DNA of 64,000 nt from Devosia aquimaris (GTDB taxonomy: Bacteria > Pseudomonadota > Alphaproteobacteria > Rhizobiales > Devosiaceae), in the NCBI RefSeq assembly GCF_020169335.1, contig NZ_JAIEZN010000001.1:186001-250000 (forward strand), read 5' to 3'. Made by a program: the position numbers and the translations under genes. Under the pieces are notes generated by a model that was not told where the DNA came from, did no database searches, and saw nothing but the letters and a program-made list of their open reading frames with translations. Every line of letters starts with the position of its first letter. Positions within the stretch are counted from its first letter, which is position 1. This document shows positions 25,714-34,939 of this stretch, piece after piece.

Positions 25714-26898
25714 CTATTGCGAGGACACAGCGTTTGCCGGAACGCTGCCGTGATCATCGAACCCAGGATCCACGGTCGCATCCGCATCAACACCTGCCGG
25801 GCTGCCGTGCCAGGCGCTGCCGATGCTGCGCAGGGCCACGATCATCCAGGTGACCACCACCACTATCCCCAGCACGAAGCCCAGGCCCCAGAGGATACCA
25901 CTGTCCCAGATATCGGCCAGCGCCCACGTGGCCAGGGTGAACACGCCCAGCGGAAATACATAGGCCCACCAGCCCAGGTTGAATGGCACCGGCGTGGCGA
26001 AATAGCGGGCGCTGATCAGGCTCGCGAGCCCCACCCACCACAGGCCATAGCCCCACAGCAGGGTGGCCAGCAAAAGGGCGGCCCCGGCCATGGCTTGCGC
26101 CAGCGGCGCCAGGGCCGTGTTGGCCAGGGCGCCCGGCACGACCTGGCTGAACAGCGCCATGCCCAGGGCGCCGGTGGCGATCGGGCCAAGGGCCAGCCAG
26201 CAGCTTGGCGCCATGCTGGCAGGCGGCAGGCTGTGCACGATCATGCGCACGACCAGCACCACGACAAGCCCCAGCGCCAGCGGCACCGAGCAGGCCCAGA
26301 GCGCAAGACTGGCCAGCAGCACGCCGTCCTGTTCGGCCTGCGGCAGATGGGTGACCAGTTGCAGGCTGCTGACCGCGGCCACTTCCGCGGCCACCAGCGG
26401 CAGTAGCCACACCCCGGTCATCTGCGCCGGGCTATGGCTCTGGCGGGTGAACATCAATAGCGGCACGCCCAGCCCGGCGGCGATCGCCAGACCGCAGTCG
26501 AGCAGCCAGAGGCCATGGGCAATGCTGATCGCCGCAGGCCCCAACAGCGCAGGCCCGAACAGCACAAAACCATTGGCGATGGTCGCCAGGCCCATGGGGA
26601 TCGTGCCCAGGGCCATCGACAGCACGGTATGGCTGGCAATGCACCGCGCCTGCTCGGCATGCAGCAGCCAGTGCAGCGCATAGAGCACGCTGAACAGGGC
26701 AAAGAGCCCGATGTTGAGGCCCCAGAGCAACCGGCCGGCCTGATAGAGCGCCGGCACCTGACCGAAATGGCCGAGCACCAGCGCCACAACGCCGGTGCCC
26801 ATGGTCGCGGCGAACCAGTTGGGAGCAAAGCGCCGGATGGCATTGCCGGCCAGCGGGGGCAGCATGGCGGGATGGGGGCTGGTGTCGATCACGGTCAT
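25714..26898 (-). CDS. TDT (TehA/SLAC1) family transporter
   Basis: The 394-residue integral membrane protein shows about ten helices. NWFAATMGTGVVALVL (about 27-42) is the characteristic first helix of the tellurite-resistance/dicarboxylate transporter family, and FNLGWWAYVFPLGVFTLAT near residue 320 is its helix 9 motif. Members move small anions such as C4-dicarboxylates, sulfite or other organic anions. The ATG at 26898 follows AGGAG by eight bases; the longer frame is rejected. It is transcribed divergently from a LysR regulator, with a palindrome between them, a typical regulator-transporter pair. Confidence 0.9.
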   Translation of the reverse strand: MTVIDTSPHPAMLPPLAGNAIRRFAPNWFAATMGTGVVALVLGHFGQVPALYQAGRLLWGLNIGLFALFSVLYALHWLLHAEQARCIASHTVLSMALGTIPMGLATIANGFVLFGPALLGPAAISIAHGLWLLDCGLAIAAGLGVPLLMFTRQSHSPAQMTGVWLLPLVAAEVAAVSSLQLVTHLPQAEQDGVLLASLALWACSVPLALGLVVVLVVRMIVHSLPPASMAPSCWLALGPIATGALGMALFSQVVPGALANTALAPLAQAMAGAALLLATLLWGYGLWWVGLASLISARYFATPVPFNLGWWAYVFPLGVFTLATWALADIWDSGILWGLGFVLGIVVVVTWMIVALRSIGSAWHGSPAGVDADATVDPGFDDHGSVPANAVSSQ

Positions 26899-26962
26899 GG
26901 GCGTCTCCTGCGCCCAGATAGCGCCAGACTGACCATGCAATCCAACAGAACGTTATCGTAGT

Positions 26963-26985
26963 ATTGATCGACAAAATCGATTAAT
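26963..26985. promoter_or_regulatory. LysR-type operator between TDT transporter and lysR
   Basis: ATTGATCGA-CAAAA-TCGATTAAT is a 23-base interrupted palindrome with arms matching at eight of nine positions and containing the LysR T-N11-A pattern. It ends seven bases before the lysR ATG and 65 bases before the transporter start. The placement fits LysR autorepression together with activation of the divergent transporter. Confidence 0.7.
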
Positions 26986-26992
26986 ATCAGGC

Positions 26993-27859
26993 ATGACCCT
27001 TGAGCAGTTGCGCATCTTTCTCGCCGTCGCCGAACAGCAGCACATCACCCGTGCCGCCCAGAGCCTGCATCTGACCCAGTCCGCTGTCAGCGCCGCCGTT
27101 GCGGCCCTGGAGAGCCGCCATGGCGTGCGCCTGTTCGACCGGGTTGGGCGGGCCATCCTGCTCAACGATACCGGACGGGCTTTCCAGGCCGAAGCCCGCG
27201 CCGTGCTCGACAGCGCCCGGGCGGCCGAGAATGCGCTTGATGACCTGTCGGCGCTGCGGCGTGGCCGGCTGTCGATCATGGCCAGCCAGACTGTTGCCAA
27301 TCATTGGCTGCCAGGCCGGCTGGTGGCCTTTCGCCGTGCCTATCCGCAGGTCGAGATCGAACTGGGCTTTGCCAATACCGACCAGGTAGCCGACGGGGTG
27401 GAGAGCGGTCGGGCCGAGCTGGGGCTGGTGGAAGGCGATGTCAACCGCGACCCGCTGAGCCGCGACCTGCTGGACCATGACGAAATGGTGGTGGTGGTTG
27501 CCCCCGGTCACCCCTGGGCCGGGCGCAATATTGCGCCGGACGATCTGGGCACCACGCCCTGGGTGGTGCGCGAGACCGGGTCGGGCACGCGCGCTGCCTT
27601 TGATGGCCTGCTGCAGCGCGCCGGGGTGACCCCGGAAATCGCCATGGCCCTGCCGGGCAACGAGGCGGTGATCGGCGTGGTCGAGGCCGGGCTGGGGGCC
27701 ACGCTGGTCTCGCGCAATGTCGCCCGGGCCCATCTAGCGGCAGGGCTGCTCTGCCTCGTCCATACGCCGCCGGTACGGCGGGACTTCTACCTGCTGCGGC
27801 ATCGCCAGCGGCACCGCACCCAGGCGGCCGCGGCCTTTCTGGCGCTGCAAGACGGTTGA
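26993..27859 (+). CDS. LysR-family transcriptional regulator
   Basis: The 288-residue protein has an N-terminal winged helix-turn-helix (MTLEQLRIFLAVAEQQHITRA, then LHLTQSAVSAAVAALE) and a LysR substrate-binding domain from about residue 90. The PQVEIELGFANTDQVADGVESGRAELGLVEG segment resembles the CysB/CbbR-like branch that often senses small anions or sulfur/carbon metabolites. A clean operator-like palindrome lies just upstream, and the divergent gene is a TDT anion transporter, the likely target. The effector is unknown. Confidence 0.93.
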   Translation: MTLEQLRIFLAVAEQQHITRAAQSLHLTQSAVSAAVAALESRHGVRLFDRVGRAILLNDTGRAFQAEARAVLDSARAAENALDDLSALRRGRLSIMASQTVANHWLPGRLVAFRRAYPQVEIELGFANTDQVADGVESGRAELGLVEGDVNRDPLSRDLLDHDEMVVVVAPGHPWAGRNIAPDDLGTTPWVVRETGSGTRAAFDGLLQRAGVTPEIAMALPGNEAVIGVVEAGLGATLVSRNVARAHLAAGLLCLVHTPPVRRDFYLLRHRQRHRTQAAAAFLALQDG

Positions 27860-27920
27860 GCCACCTCAGCGGGGCAGGACCGGCTTGCCCGGCAGGGCTT
27901 TGCCCAGTATCACCAAAGCC

Positions 27921-28379
27921 ATGTCCGACACGGCCCCCACACCGATGAGCCAGGCGCTGGCACTGGCCGAAGAGGCCGCCGCCCATGGCGAGGCGCCGGT
28001 GGGCGCCGTGATCATGGAAGGCGACCGGGTGCTGGCGGCTGAGCGCAACCGCATGAAGACCCTTGGCGACCCCACCGCCCATGCCGAAATGCTGGCCATC
28101 CGCACGGCGCTGGCCACGCGCGGCACCGGGCGGCTCGACGGCTGCGACCTCTATGTGACGCTCGAACCCTGCGCCATGTGCGCCGGGGCCATCGCCCATA
28201 CCCGCCTGCGCCGGGTCTACTATGCCGCCGAAGACACCAAGGCAGGGGCGGTGGACAATGGCGTGCGCCTGTTCGACCAGCCCAGCTGCCACCACCATCC
28301 CGAGGTGATCGGCGGCATTGGCGCGGCCCGCGCCGAGGCCATGCTCAAGCAGTTCTTTGTTGGATTACGCCAGTCCTGA
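27921..28379 (+). CDS. tadA: tRNA-specific adenosine deaminase TadA (or close deaminase)
   Basis: The 152-residue cytidine-deaminase-fold enzyme has the zinc site HAE (H54, E56) and PCAMC (C84, C87). The NRMKTLGDPTAHAEMLAIR stretch is typical of TadA, which converts A34 to inosine in tRNA-Arg. The C-terminal FFVGLR ending also fits. The start at 27921 is preferred over an ATG at 27945; neither has a strong ribosome binding site. A guanine or nucleoside deaminase of the same fold cannot be fully excluded by eye. fabV starts 69 bases after its stop. Confidence 0.88.
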   Translation: MSDTAPTPMSQALALAEEAAAHGEAPVGAVIMEGDRVLAAERNRMKTLGDPTAHAEMLAIRTALATRGTGRLDGCDLYVTLEPCAMCAGAIAHTRLRRVYYAAEDTKAGAVDNGVRLFDQPSCHHHPEVIGGIGAARAEAMLKQFFVGLRQS

Positions 28380-28448
28380 CCGCGCTGCACTAGCCGCAAC
28401 CGCTTCGGCGCGCTATTGGCAGAGGCAAGAGCTTATTGGAGACCGCCC

Positions 28449-29615
28449 ATGATTATCGAGCCCAAGATCCGTGGCTTCATCTGCACCACGGCCCATCCGG
28501 TCGGCTGCGCCACCAATGTCCAGCGCCAGATCGATCATGTCGTGGTCAAGGGCCCCATCCCCACCGGGCCGCGCCGCGTGCTGGTGCTGGGCTGCTCGAC
28601 GGGCTACGGCCTGGCCTCGCGCATCGTCACCACCTTTGGCAGCAATGCCGACACCGTTGGCGTGTCGTTCGAGCGCGAGCCGGGCGAAGCCAAGACGGCC
28701 AGCGCCGGCTGGTACAACAACCGTGCCTTCGAGCAGCGCGCCAAGGCCGCTGGCCGCGTGGCCGTGACCATTGAGGGCGACGCCTTCTCTGACGCCGTCA
28801 AGGCCGAGGCCATCGAAGCCATCCGCGCCAATCTCGGCCAGGTGGACCTGATCGTCTATTCGGTGGCCTCCCCGGTGCGCACCGACCCCAAGGACGGCGT
28901 GACCTATCGCTCGGCCATCAAGCCCTATGGTGCCGCCGTCACCTCCAAGACGCTCAACACCGGCACCGGTGAAGTCTCCGAGATTTCCGTCGAGCCGGCG
29001 ACCGAGGAAGAAGCCGCCGCCACCGTCAAGGTGATGGGCGGCGAGGATTGGGAACTCTGGATCGCAGCACTGGCCGAAGCCGGCGTGCTGGCCGATGGCT
29101 TCCAGACGCTCAACTACACCTATCTCGGCAGCAAGCTGACCTGGCCGATCTATCACAAGGGCACGCTGGGCAAGGCCAAGGCCGACCTCGACCGCGCCGC
29201 TGCGGCCATCCGCGCCAAGCATGGCGAGCACGCCGCCCATGTCGTGGCGCTCAAGGCCGTGGTGACCCAGGCGAGCTCGGCCATTCCTGTCGTGCCGCTC
29301 TATGGGACGCTGCTGATCAAGGTCGAGGACGAAATGGGCCTGGGCGAAGGCCCGATCCAGCAGATCGACCGCCTGTTCCGCGACAAGCTGGCCGGCGACC
29401 TTGCCCTGGACGAGGAAAGCCGCATCCGTGTTGACGACTGGGAACTGTCCGACACCATGCAGGCCGAACTGGCCAAACGCTGGGCCGCCCTGACCACCGA
29501 AAGCCTGGCTGACCTGGCCGACCTGCCGAAATACCGCGAGGAATTCCTCAAGCTGTTCGGCTTCGGTCTGGGCGGCGTGGATTACGCGGCCGACGTCGAT
29601 CCGCGCGAAGTCTGA
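28449..29615 (+). CDS. fabV: trans-2-enoyl-ACP/CoA reductase FabV
   Basis: The 388-residue enzyme reduces enoyl-ACP in the last step of the fatty acid elongation cycle using NADH. FabV hallmarks are the start MIIEPKIRGFICTTAHPVGC, the nucleotide motif VLGCSTGYGLASRI, VYSVASPVRTDP, and the catalytic Tyr-(8 residues)-Lys pair at Y235 and K244. A GGAG lies eight bases before the ATG. FabV enzymes are typically insensitive to triclosan, which is a family property rather than something shown here. A strong terminator follows at 29638. Confidence 0.97.
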   Translation: MIIEPKIRGFICTTAHPVGCATNVQRQIDHVVVKGPIPTGPRRVLVLGCSTGYGLASRIVTTFGSNADTVGVSFEREPGEAKTASAGWYNNRAFEQRAKAAGRVAVTIEGDAFSDAVKAEAIEAIRANLGQVDLIVYSVASPVRTDPKDGVTYRSAIKPYGAAVTSKTLNTGTGEVSEISVEPATEEEAAATVKVMGGEDWELWIAALAEAGVLADGFQTLNYTYLGSKLTWPIYHKGTLGKAKADLDRAAAAIRAKHGEHAAHVVALKAVVTQASSAIPVVPLYGTLLIKVEDEMGLGEGPIQQIDRLFRDKLAGDLALDEESRIRVDDWELSDTMQAELAKRWAALTTESLADLADLPKYREEFLKLFGFGLGGVDYAADVDPREV

Positions 29616-29637
29616 TCGACCGATTGACCACACGAAG

Positions 29638-29665
29638 AGGCCCGGCATCAGCCGGGCCTTTTTGT
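29638..29665 (+). terminator. rho-independent terminator of fabV
   Basis: AGGCCCGGC (29638-29646), loop ATCA, GCCGGGCCT (29651-29659), then a run of T. This perfect nine-pair stem with a T tract starts 22 bases after the fabV stop. Confidence 0.92.
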
Positions 29666-29712
29666 TTGCGGGACCTTGCTCGCTTCAAGTCTAGATTGAC
29701 GCGGTTCAATCG

Positions 29713-29808
29713 CCCCCTCCCCCTTGATGGGAGGGTCGGGGTGGGAGTGGTCCTGATGACCACCGACGGACCCCCTCCCTCGTTCCCTCCCCTCAAGGGG
29801 GAGGGAGG
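29713..29808. repeat. intergenic palindromic repeat pair
   Basis: CCCCCTCCCCCTTGATGGGA and its GGGTCGGGGTGGG tail (29713-29744) face an inverted copy, CCCCCTCCCTCGTTCCCTCC then CCTCAAGGGGGAGGGA (29771-29808). The layout is the same as the element at 19327-19476, with a different core sequence. It fills most of the gap between the fabV terminator and the convergent DoxX-like gene; no gene is seen in that gap. Confidence 0.75.
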
Positions 29809-29844
29809 CAAAGGAGCCGCAAATCCAATGCAGAGTGAAACGAC

Positions 29845-30213
29845 CTAGCTCAGCGGAAACAGCTCGCGGATGCGCGGATCGCGCAGCCAGAGCGCGGCCC
29901 ACATGGCAATGCCGAAATAGACGCTGAACAGCGTATGGCTATAGAGCGGATTGTCGACCCGCAGATTGGCGGCCAGCGCGCCACCGAGGAGGCCCGTCAT
30001 CAGGATGGCACCCAACAGGGCCGTGCGTGGAATGGCGAACAGCACCATGCAGGCCAGCTCGATGCAGCCGATCAGCACCATATATTTGATGGGCCAGCCC
30101 ACCACGGTCAGCGGCTCGATGGCCGCGTTCATGCCCATCAGCTTGGGCGTCACCGACGCGCCCAGAATGAACAGCACCAGCAAGGCGCTCAAAATCCAAC
30201 CGGCAATAATCAC
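29845..30213 (-). CDS. DoxX-like small membrane protein
   Basis: The 122-residue protein has four predicted helices. VIIAGWILSALLVLFILGASVTPKL and the following GWPIKYMVLIGCIELACMVLFAIPRTALLGAIL match the DoxX-like family, whose members are four-helix membrane proteins of largely unknown role. I place the start at a GTG at 30213 with GGGAG eight bases upstream; the longer upstream frame is not membrane-like. It lies between the repeat element and the patatin gene, in the same orientation as patatin, 97 bases downstream of it. Confidence 0.8.
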   Translation of the reverse strand: MIIAGWILSALLVLFILGASVTPKLMGMNAAIEPLTVVGWPIKYMVLIGCIELACMVLFAIPRTALLGAILMTGLLGGALAANLRVDNPLYSHTLFSVYFGIAMWAALWLRDPRIRELFPLS

Positions 30214-30310
30214 GACACGCTCTCCCTGCGCGCGACCCCCTGGTCGCCATGCTAGCATGACGGTCGGCGCCGTCCATATTCGACGCGCTGGATGCGATTT
30301 CGGGGCAGGG

Positions 30311-31183
30311 TCAGGACATGCCCACGGCGGGCAGGCGGTTCTGGATATAGTCCTCGATCTTCTGGCTGAGGATGCGCTTGAACCGGTCTTTCTCGGCGTC
30401 GGCATGGGCGACGATCTCGCGCACGCGCCAGAACTCCAGGGCGCCGAAATTGGCCACATGCGGTCGCACATAGATGTCGGGCGGATAGGCCGCCATCATG
30501 TGCGCGGTCAGCGAGTGCATCATGATCTGGGCCGAGCCGAACCAGATGTCGAGCGCCTTGTGGTCCGTCTTGGTCAAGCCCTGGGAGGGATCGCCATTGA
30601 CGTCAATGCCGATGAGGAAATCGGTGTCGATATCGGCCTGGTCGAGCGGCAGCGGATTGACCACCCCGCCATCGACGAGCAGGTGGTTGGCATAGCTCAC
30701 CGGCTTGAACAGGCTCGGAATGGCAATCGAGCCGGCAATGGCCGGGCGCAGCGGGCCGGAATTGAACACCACCTGGTGCCAGGACTGGAAATCGGTGGCC
30801 ACGACATAGAGCGGGATCTTGAGATCCTTGAACTCGAGCGGAAACCCCTCTGGAATGAAGCTGTCCACAATGCTCGAGGCATCAAGCTGCATGGAGATGC
30901 CGTTCTTGAGAATGCCGCCCAGCCCGCGCAACTGGATGGCCCAGAGCTTGGTGGCAATGGTGCGCATGGTGCCCAGCACCGCATAGGAATGCTCGCGCAG
31001 CTCGGACCCTGTCATGCCGGAGGCCCAGCCGGCGCCGATCAGCGCGCCGATCGAGGTGCCCGAAATCACCGCGGGCTTGAGGCCCAGCTCATCAATGGCT
31101 TCAATATAGGGAATGTGGGTCAGCCCGCGGGCCGAACCGCCCCCCAGGGCAACCCCGATCCTTGGACCTGAAATCGTGCTCAT
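30311..31183 (-). CDS. patatin-like phospholipase / RssA-type esterase
   Basis: The 290-residue protein carries all patatin motifs: the oxyanion loop GVALGGGSARG (about 9-19), the nucleophile elbow GTSIG with the catalytic Ser (about residue 45), and DGGVVNPLP with the partner Asp (about 177). No signal peptide is seen, so it is probably cytoplasmic and acts on membrane lipids or acylated substrates, as in the RssA group. The start at 31183 follows GAGGCGAG. The longer upstream frame of 19 codons has no family sequence. Confidence 0.92.
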   Translation of the reverse strand: MSTISGPRIGVALGGGSARGLTHIPYIEAIDELGLKPAVISGTSIGALIGAGWASGMTGSELREHSYAVLGTMRTIATKLWAIQLRGLGGILKNGISMQLDASSIVDSFIPEGFPLEFKDLKIPLYVVATDFQSWHQVVFNSGPLRPAIAGSIAIPSLFKPVSYANHLLVDGGVVNPLPLDQADIDTDFLIGIDVNGDPSQGLTKTDHKALDIWFGSAQIMMHSLTAHMMAAYPPDIYVRPHVANFGALEFWRVREIVAHADAEKDRFKRILSQKIEDYIQNRLPAVGMS

Positions 31184-31340
31184 CTCGCCTCGCTCCGCCG
31201 CCCGCGAGAGCACCCTGTCGGCGACCGGTGGCGCGCACAAAAGGCGCTGGCCACAGGAGGTTGCGACGGCGTCTCGTCAGTGACCGTCCAGCATAGAGAC
31301 TAGTCCGGCGAAGTTGAGGAAAGGTTCAGAGCTGTGCCGT

Positions 31341-32612
31341 TCAGCGGCTGCGGGCGATTTCGCGCCAGCCGATGTCGCGGCGACAGAAGCCCTCCGGCCA
31401 GTCGATGGCATCGACCCCTGCATAGGCGCGCTGCTGCGCCTCCAGCACCGTATCGCCCAGCGCAGTGACATTGAGCACGCGGCCACCCCAGGCGAGGAGC
31501 CGATCGCCATCGCGACGTGTGCCGGCGTGAAAGAAATGGGTGTGCTCGGCATTGACCGCGTCGACGCCCTTGATCTCCGAGCCCTTGCCATAGCTGCCGG
31601 GATAGCCCTGCGTGGCCAGGATCACCGTCAGGGCGAACTGGTCCTTCCAGGCGACATCATGGCCGGCCAGCGTGCTGGTGGCCACGGCATGCAGCAGCGG
31701 CAGCAGATCGCTTTCCATGCGCATCATCATCACCTGCGTCTCGGGATCGCCGAAGCGGGCGTTGTATTCCACGAGCTTGGGACCATCTTCGGTCAGCATC
31801 AGCCCGGCATAGAGGACGCCCTGATAGGGCGTGCCGCGGGCGGCCAGGCCGCGCACGGTCGGCCAGATGACGCGTTCGATGGTCTCGTCATAGATTTCGC
31901 GCGTCATCACCGGAGCCGGCGAATAGGCGCCCATGCCGCCGGTATTGGGGCCGGTATCGCCATCAAAGGCGCGCTTGTGGTCCTGCGCGGTGGTGAGGGG
32001 CAGGATGTTGGTGCCGTCGCAGAGCACGAAGAGGCTGACTTCCTCGCCCTCCATGAACTCCTCGATCACCACCTCGGCGCCGGACGCGCCAAAGGCACCG
32101 GAGAAGCAGTCGATGATGGCTTCTTCGGCCTCTTCGACCGACATGGCCACGGTGACGCCCTTGCCGGCGGCCAGGCCGTCGGCCTTGATCACGATCGGAG
32201 CGCCCTGGGTATAGAGATAGGCCAGGGCCGCGGCTTCATTGTCGAAGCGACCATAGGCGGCGGTGGGAATATCCATCTCGTCGCACAATGCCTTGGTGAA
32301 GCCCTTGGAGCCTTCGAGCTGGCCGGCGGCCTTGGACGGGCAGAAGCAGGTAAAGCCCGCCGCGCGCACATCATCACCCAGCCCGGCCACCACCTGGGCG
32401 TCGGGGCCGACGACGACGAAGTCGATCTGGTGCTGCCGGCAAAGCGCAACCACTGCCGCATGGTCGGTCACATCAACCGCAAGGTTTTCCGCCACCGATC
32501 CGGTGCCGCCATTGCCGGGGGCGATGAAGAGCTTGGTCAGCAGCGGCGACTGCGCGATCTTCCATGCCAGGGCATGCTCACGCCCGCCCGAACCGATCAC
32601 CAAAACCCGCAT
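31341..32612 (-). CDS. purD: phosphoribosylamine-glycine ligase
   Basis: The 423-residue ATP-grasp enzyme joins phosphoribosylamine and glycine in purine synthesis. It begins MRVLVIGSGGREHALAWK, the family signature, with the P-loop VIKADGLAAGKGV (about 151-163), AQDHKRAFDGDTGPNTGGMGAYSP and EYNARFGDPETQ. The ATG at 32612 is preceded by GGAGGGCGGCAG. The gene lies downstream of gshA on the same strand with a gap of about 90 bases. All expected blocks are present and the length is normal. Confidence 0.97.
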   Translation of the reverse strand: MRVLVIGSGGREHALAWKIAQSPLLTKLFIAPGNGGTGSVAENLAVDVTDHAAVVALCRQHQIDFVVVGPDAQVVAGLGDDVRAAGFTCFCPSKAAGQLEGSKGFTKALCDEMDIPTAAYGRFDNEAAALAYLYTQGAPIVIKADGLAAGKGVTVAMSVEEAEEAIIDCFSGAFGASGAEVVIEEFMEGEEVSLFVLCDGTNILPLTTAQDHKRAFDGDTGPNTGGMGAYSPAPVMTREIYDETIERVIWPTVRGLAARGTPYQGVLYAGLMLTEDGPKLVEYNARFGDPETQVMMMRMESDLLPLLHAVATSTLAGHDVAWKDQFALTVILATQGYPGSYGKGSEIKGVDAVNAEHTHFFHAGTRRDGDRLLAWGGRVLNVTALGDTVLEAQQRAYAGVDAIDWPEGFCRRDIGWREIARSR

Positions 32613-32702
32613 CTGCCGCCCTCCGTGCCTGTTGGGCGCGTGATGCACGACCAGCGGCGCGGAGGCAAGGATTTCTTCGCCCCAAGCCGGGGCAGCGCGG
32701 GC

Positions 32703-34073
32703 CTACATCTCGGCTTCGCTGAAGATCCGGGTGATGTCGCCGCCCCATTCGCCATTGAGCTTGGCGCGCCAGCGTTCGGCCGGCGTCTGGGCGAGGCGGA
32801 TCGTCTCTTCGAGCGGCGCCAGGTGGATGGTCTCGTCCTTGCCGGCGGCATTGAGCCGGTTGCGGCGCACCAGGCCCGCCTCGGCGATCCCGACGGCCTG
32901 GGCCGCATAGTCATAGAGATTGCTGCGATCGAGCGGTGTCTCGAGGCCGAGCCTGGGCACATCCTTGCGGATCTGCTCGCGCTGCGCCGGCGTCCACGGC
33001 TTGATCATCTCATAGGCGGCTTCCAGCGCGATCTCGTCATAGAGCAGACCGGTCCAGAACGCCGACAGCGCCGTCACCGATTTTTCGTCGCCCATGTCAG
33101 CGCCGCGCATCTCAAGGAACTGCTTGAGCCGCACTTCGGGGAAGATGGTCGAGAGGTGATCTTCCCAATCCTTGATTGTCGGCTTTTCGCCCGGCAACTG
33201 CGGCAACTCGCCCTTGAGGAAGGCACGGAAGCTCTCGCCCGCGACATTGACATAGGCACCCTTGCGGATGACGAAATACATCGGCACATCAAGGGCATAA
33301 TCGACATATTGCTCGAAGCCGAAGCCCTCCTCGAAGACAAAGGGCAGCATGCCGGTGCGGGCATTGTCGGTGTTGAGCCAGATGTGGCTGCGATAGCTGA
33401 GATAGCCGGTATCGACGCCATCGGCGAAGGGCGAATTGGCGAAGAGCGCGGTAGCGACCGGCTGCAGCGCCAGGGCGACGCGGAGCTTTTTCACCATGTC
33501 GGCTTCGCTGGAAAAATCCAGATTGGTCTGCACGGTGCAGGAGCGGAACATCATCGATGTGCCCAGCGTGCCGACCTTTTCCATATAGGGCTTCATGATG
33601 CCGTAGCGCGACTTGGGCATGGCCGGGATGTCATCGACCGACCAGATGGGCGTGACGCCCAGGCCGAGGAAATGAATATCGAGCGGAGCTGCCGCCGCCT
33701 TGCTGACGGCAAGGTGCTCGGCCAGTTCGGCGGCCGAGGCATGCAGGTCAACCTGCGGCGCGCCCGACAGTTCGAACTGCCCACCCGGCTCAAGCGAGAT
33801 GCCGCCCGCATATTCGTGGTTGCGCAGGCCGATGGGATTGTCGCCGTCGTAGAAAGGCTGCCAGCCTGTTGCGGCCTGCACCCCGTCGAGCAGGGCGCGA
33901 ATCCCGTTGGGACCCTCATAGGTCACCGGCCGCAGCGGGTTGGTGTGGAACACATGCTTTTCGTGTTCGGTGCCGATGCGCCAGTCGGCCTGCGGCTTGC
34001 AGCCGCGCGACAGCGCTTCGATCAGGTCGGCGCGGGATTCGATAAGAGGGCTATAGCTGTCTGCGCCGGCCAT
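32703..34073 (-). CDS. gshA: glutamate-cysteine ligase, plant/alphaproteobacterial type
   Basis: The 456-residue enzyme makes gamma-glutamylcysteine, the first step of glutathione synthesis. It belongs to the GCS2-type family shared by plants and alphaproteobacteria: KPQADWRIGTEHEKHVF near the N-terminus, ISLEPGGQFELSG (about 91-103), MMFRSCTVQTNLDF (the cysteine-bearing block) and YLSYRSHIWLNTDNARTG. The ATG follows GAGGACTCTTC. It is adjacent to rsmE, 74 bases apart, in the same orientation. gshB is not in the window. Confidence 0.95.
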   Translation of the reverse strand: MAGADSYSPLIESRADLIEALSRGCKPQADWRIGTEHEKHVFHTNPLRPVTYEGPNGIRALLDGVQAATGWQPFYDGDNPIGLRNHEYAGGISLEPGGQFELSGAPQVDLHASAAELAEHLAVSKAAAAPLDIHFLGLGVTPIWSVDDIPAMPKSRYGIMKPYMEKVGTLGTSMMFRSCTVQTNLDFSSEADMVKKLRVALALQPVATALFANSPFADGVDTGYLSYRSHIWLNTDNARTGMLPFVFEEGFGFEQYVDYALDVPMYFVIRKGAYVNVAGESFRAFLKGELPQLPGEKPTIKDWEDHLSTIFPEVRLKQFLEMRGADMGDEKSVTALSAFWTGLLYDEIALEAAYEMIKPWTPAQREQIRKDVPRLGLETPLDRSNLYDYAAQAVGIAEAGLVRRNRLNAAGKDETIHLAPLEETIRLAQTPAERWRAKLNGEWGGDITRIFSEAEM

Positions 34074-34147
34074 GAAGAGTCCTCGGTCTCAAGAGGGTCA
34101 ATAGTGCGGGCGAACATAGCGTCGCCCAAGCCGAAAGCAATCGCCTT

Positions 34148-34888
34148 TTATCGCCAATCACCGATGATAGCTTGAATGACGGCCAACCCGGCCACGGCCG
34201 CCGTATCGGCCCGCAGGATGCGCGGACCCAGGCTGATCGGCACGACATAGGGCAGGGCCAGGAGCTTTTCGCGTTCGGTATCGGAAAATCCCCCCTCCGG
34301 CCCGATCAGCAAGCCGATCTTTTCGCTCGCCAGCCCGGCCAGCCGTTCCACGGGCGATGCCGAGGCCGCGCCCTCATCGGCCAGGATCAGCCGGCGATCA
34401 CTCGGCCAGGTGTCGAGCAGCGCCGACAGGCTGATCTCGGGCGCCACCGTCGGCACATTGAGCACTTCGCACTGCTCGGCAGCCTCGACGGCATTGGCCA
34501 CGAGCCGCTCATGCTTGAGGCGGCTGACCTGGGTAAATTGCGTCAGCACCGGCTGGATGGTGCCCACGCCCATCTCAACGGCCTTCTGGATCACATAGTC
34601 GAGCCGCTCTGACTTGAGCGGGGCAAAGCCATACCAGAGGTCGCTGGGGGCAGGCTGAGGCGCAATCTGCTCAAGCAGGTCGAGCGACACCGAGCGTTTG
34701 GAATCGCTGGTCATCCGGGCGCGCCAGGCGCCATCGCGGCCATTGAACAGCACCACTTCGTCGCCGACCACCTTGCGCAGTACGGCGGCCAGATAGAGCG
34801 ACTGATCCTTGCCCAGGTCCACCGGGGCTCCGGCGACCAGATCGGAAGCGACATAAAGGCGGGGCAGGGTGGCGTGGGTACGGGGCAT
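34148..34888 (-). CDS. rsmE: 16S rRNA m3U1498 methyltransferase RsmE
   Basis: The 246-residue SPOUT-fold enzyme methylates U1498 of 16S rRNA. An N-terminal PUA-like domain (PRLYVASDLVAGAPVDL, then HYLAAVLR-like YLAAVLRKVVGDEV) precedes the knot domain, where KSERLDYVIQKAVEMGV, LLIGPEGGFSDTE and LGPRILRADTAAVAGL are diagnostic. I start at the Met at 34888, where family sequence begins; only a weak GAAAA site lies upstream. It is divergent from ubiA, with a hairpin-forming repeat between the two. Confidence 0.95.
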   Translation of the reverse strand: MPRTHATLPRLYVASDLVAGAPVDLGKDQSLYLAAVLRKVVGDEVVLFNGRDGAWRARMTSDSKRSVSLDLLEQIAPQPAPSDLWYGFAPLKSERLDYVIQKAVEMGVGTIQPVLTQFTQVSRLKHERLVANAVEAAEQCEVLNVPTVAPEISLSALLDTWPSDRRLILADEGAASASPVERLAGLASEKIGLLIGPEGGFSDTEREKLLALPYVVPISLGPRILRADTAAVAGLAVIQAIIGDWR

Positions 34889-34939
34889 CAGTTTTCGCAG
34901 CAGGTTTCTGCCACGACCTTGTGGCACTTCGGGTTCACC

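Noticed and set aside
31314-34175. 953-codon open frame on the plus strand opposite purD and gshA
   Set aside because: The two minus-strand enzymes are unmistakable; the antisense product is composition-driven and has no recognisable motif.
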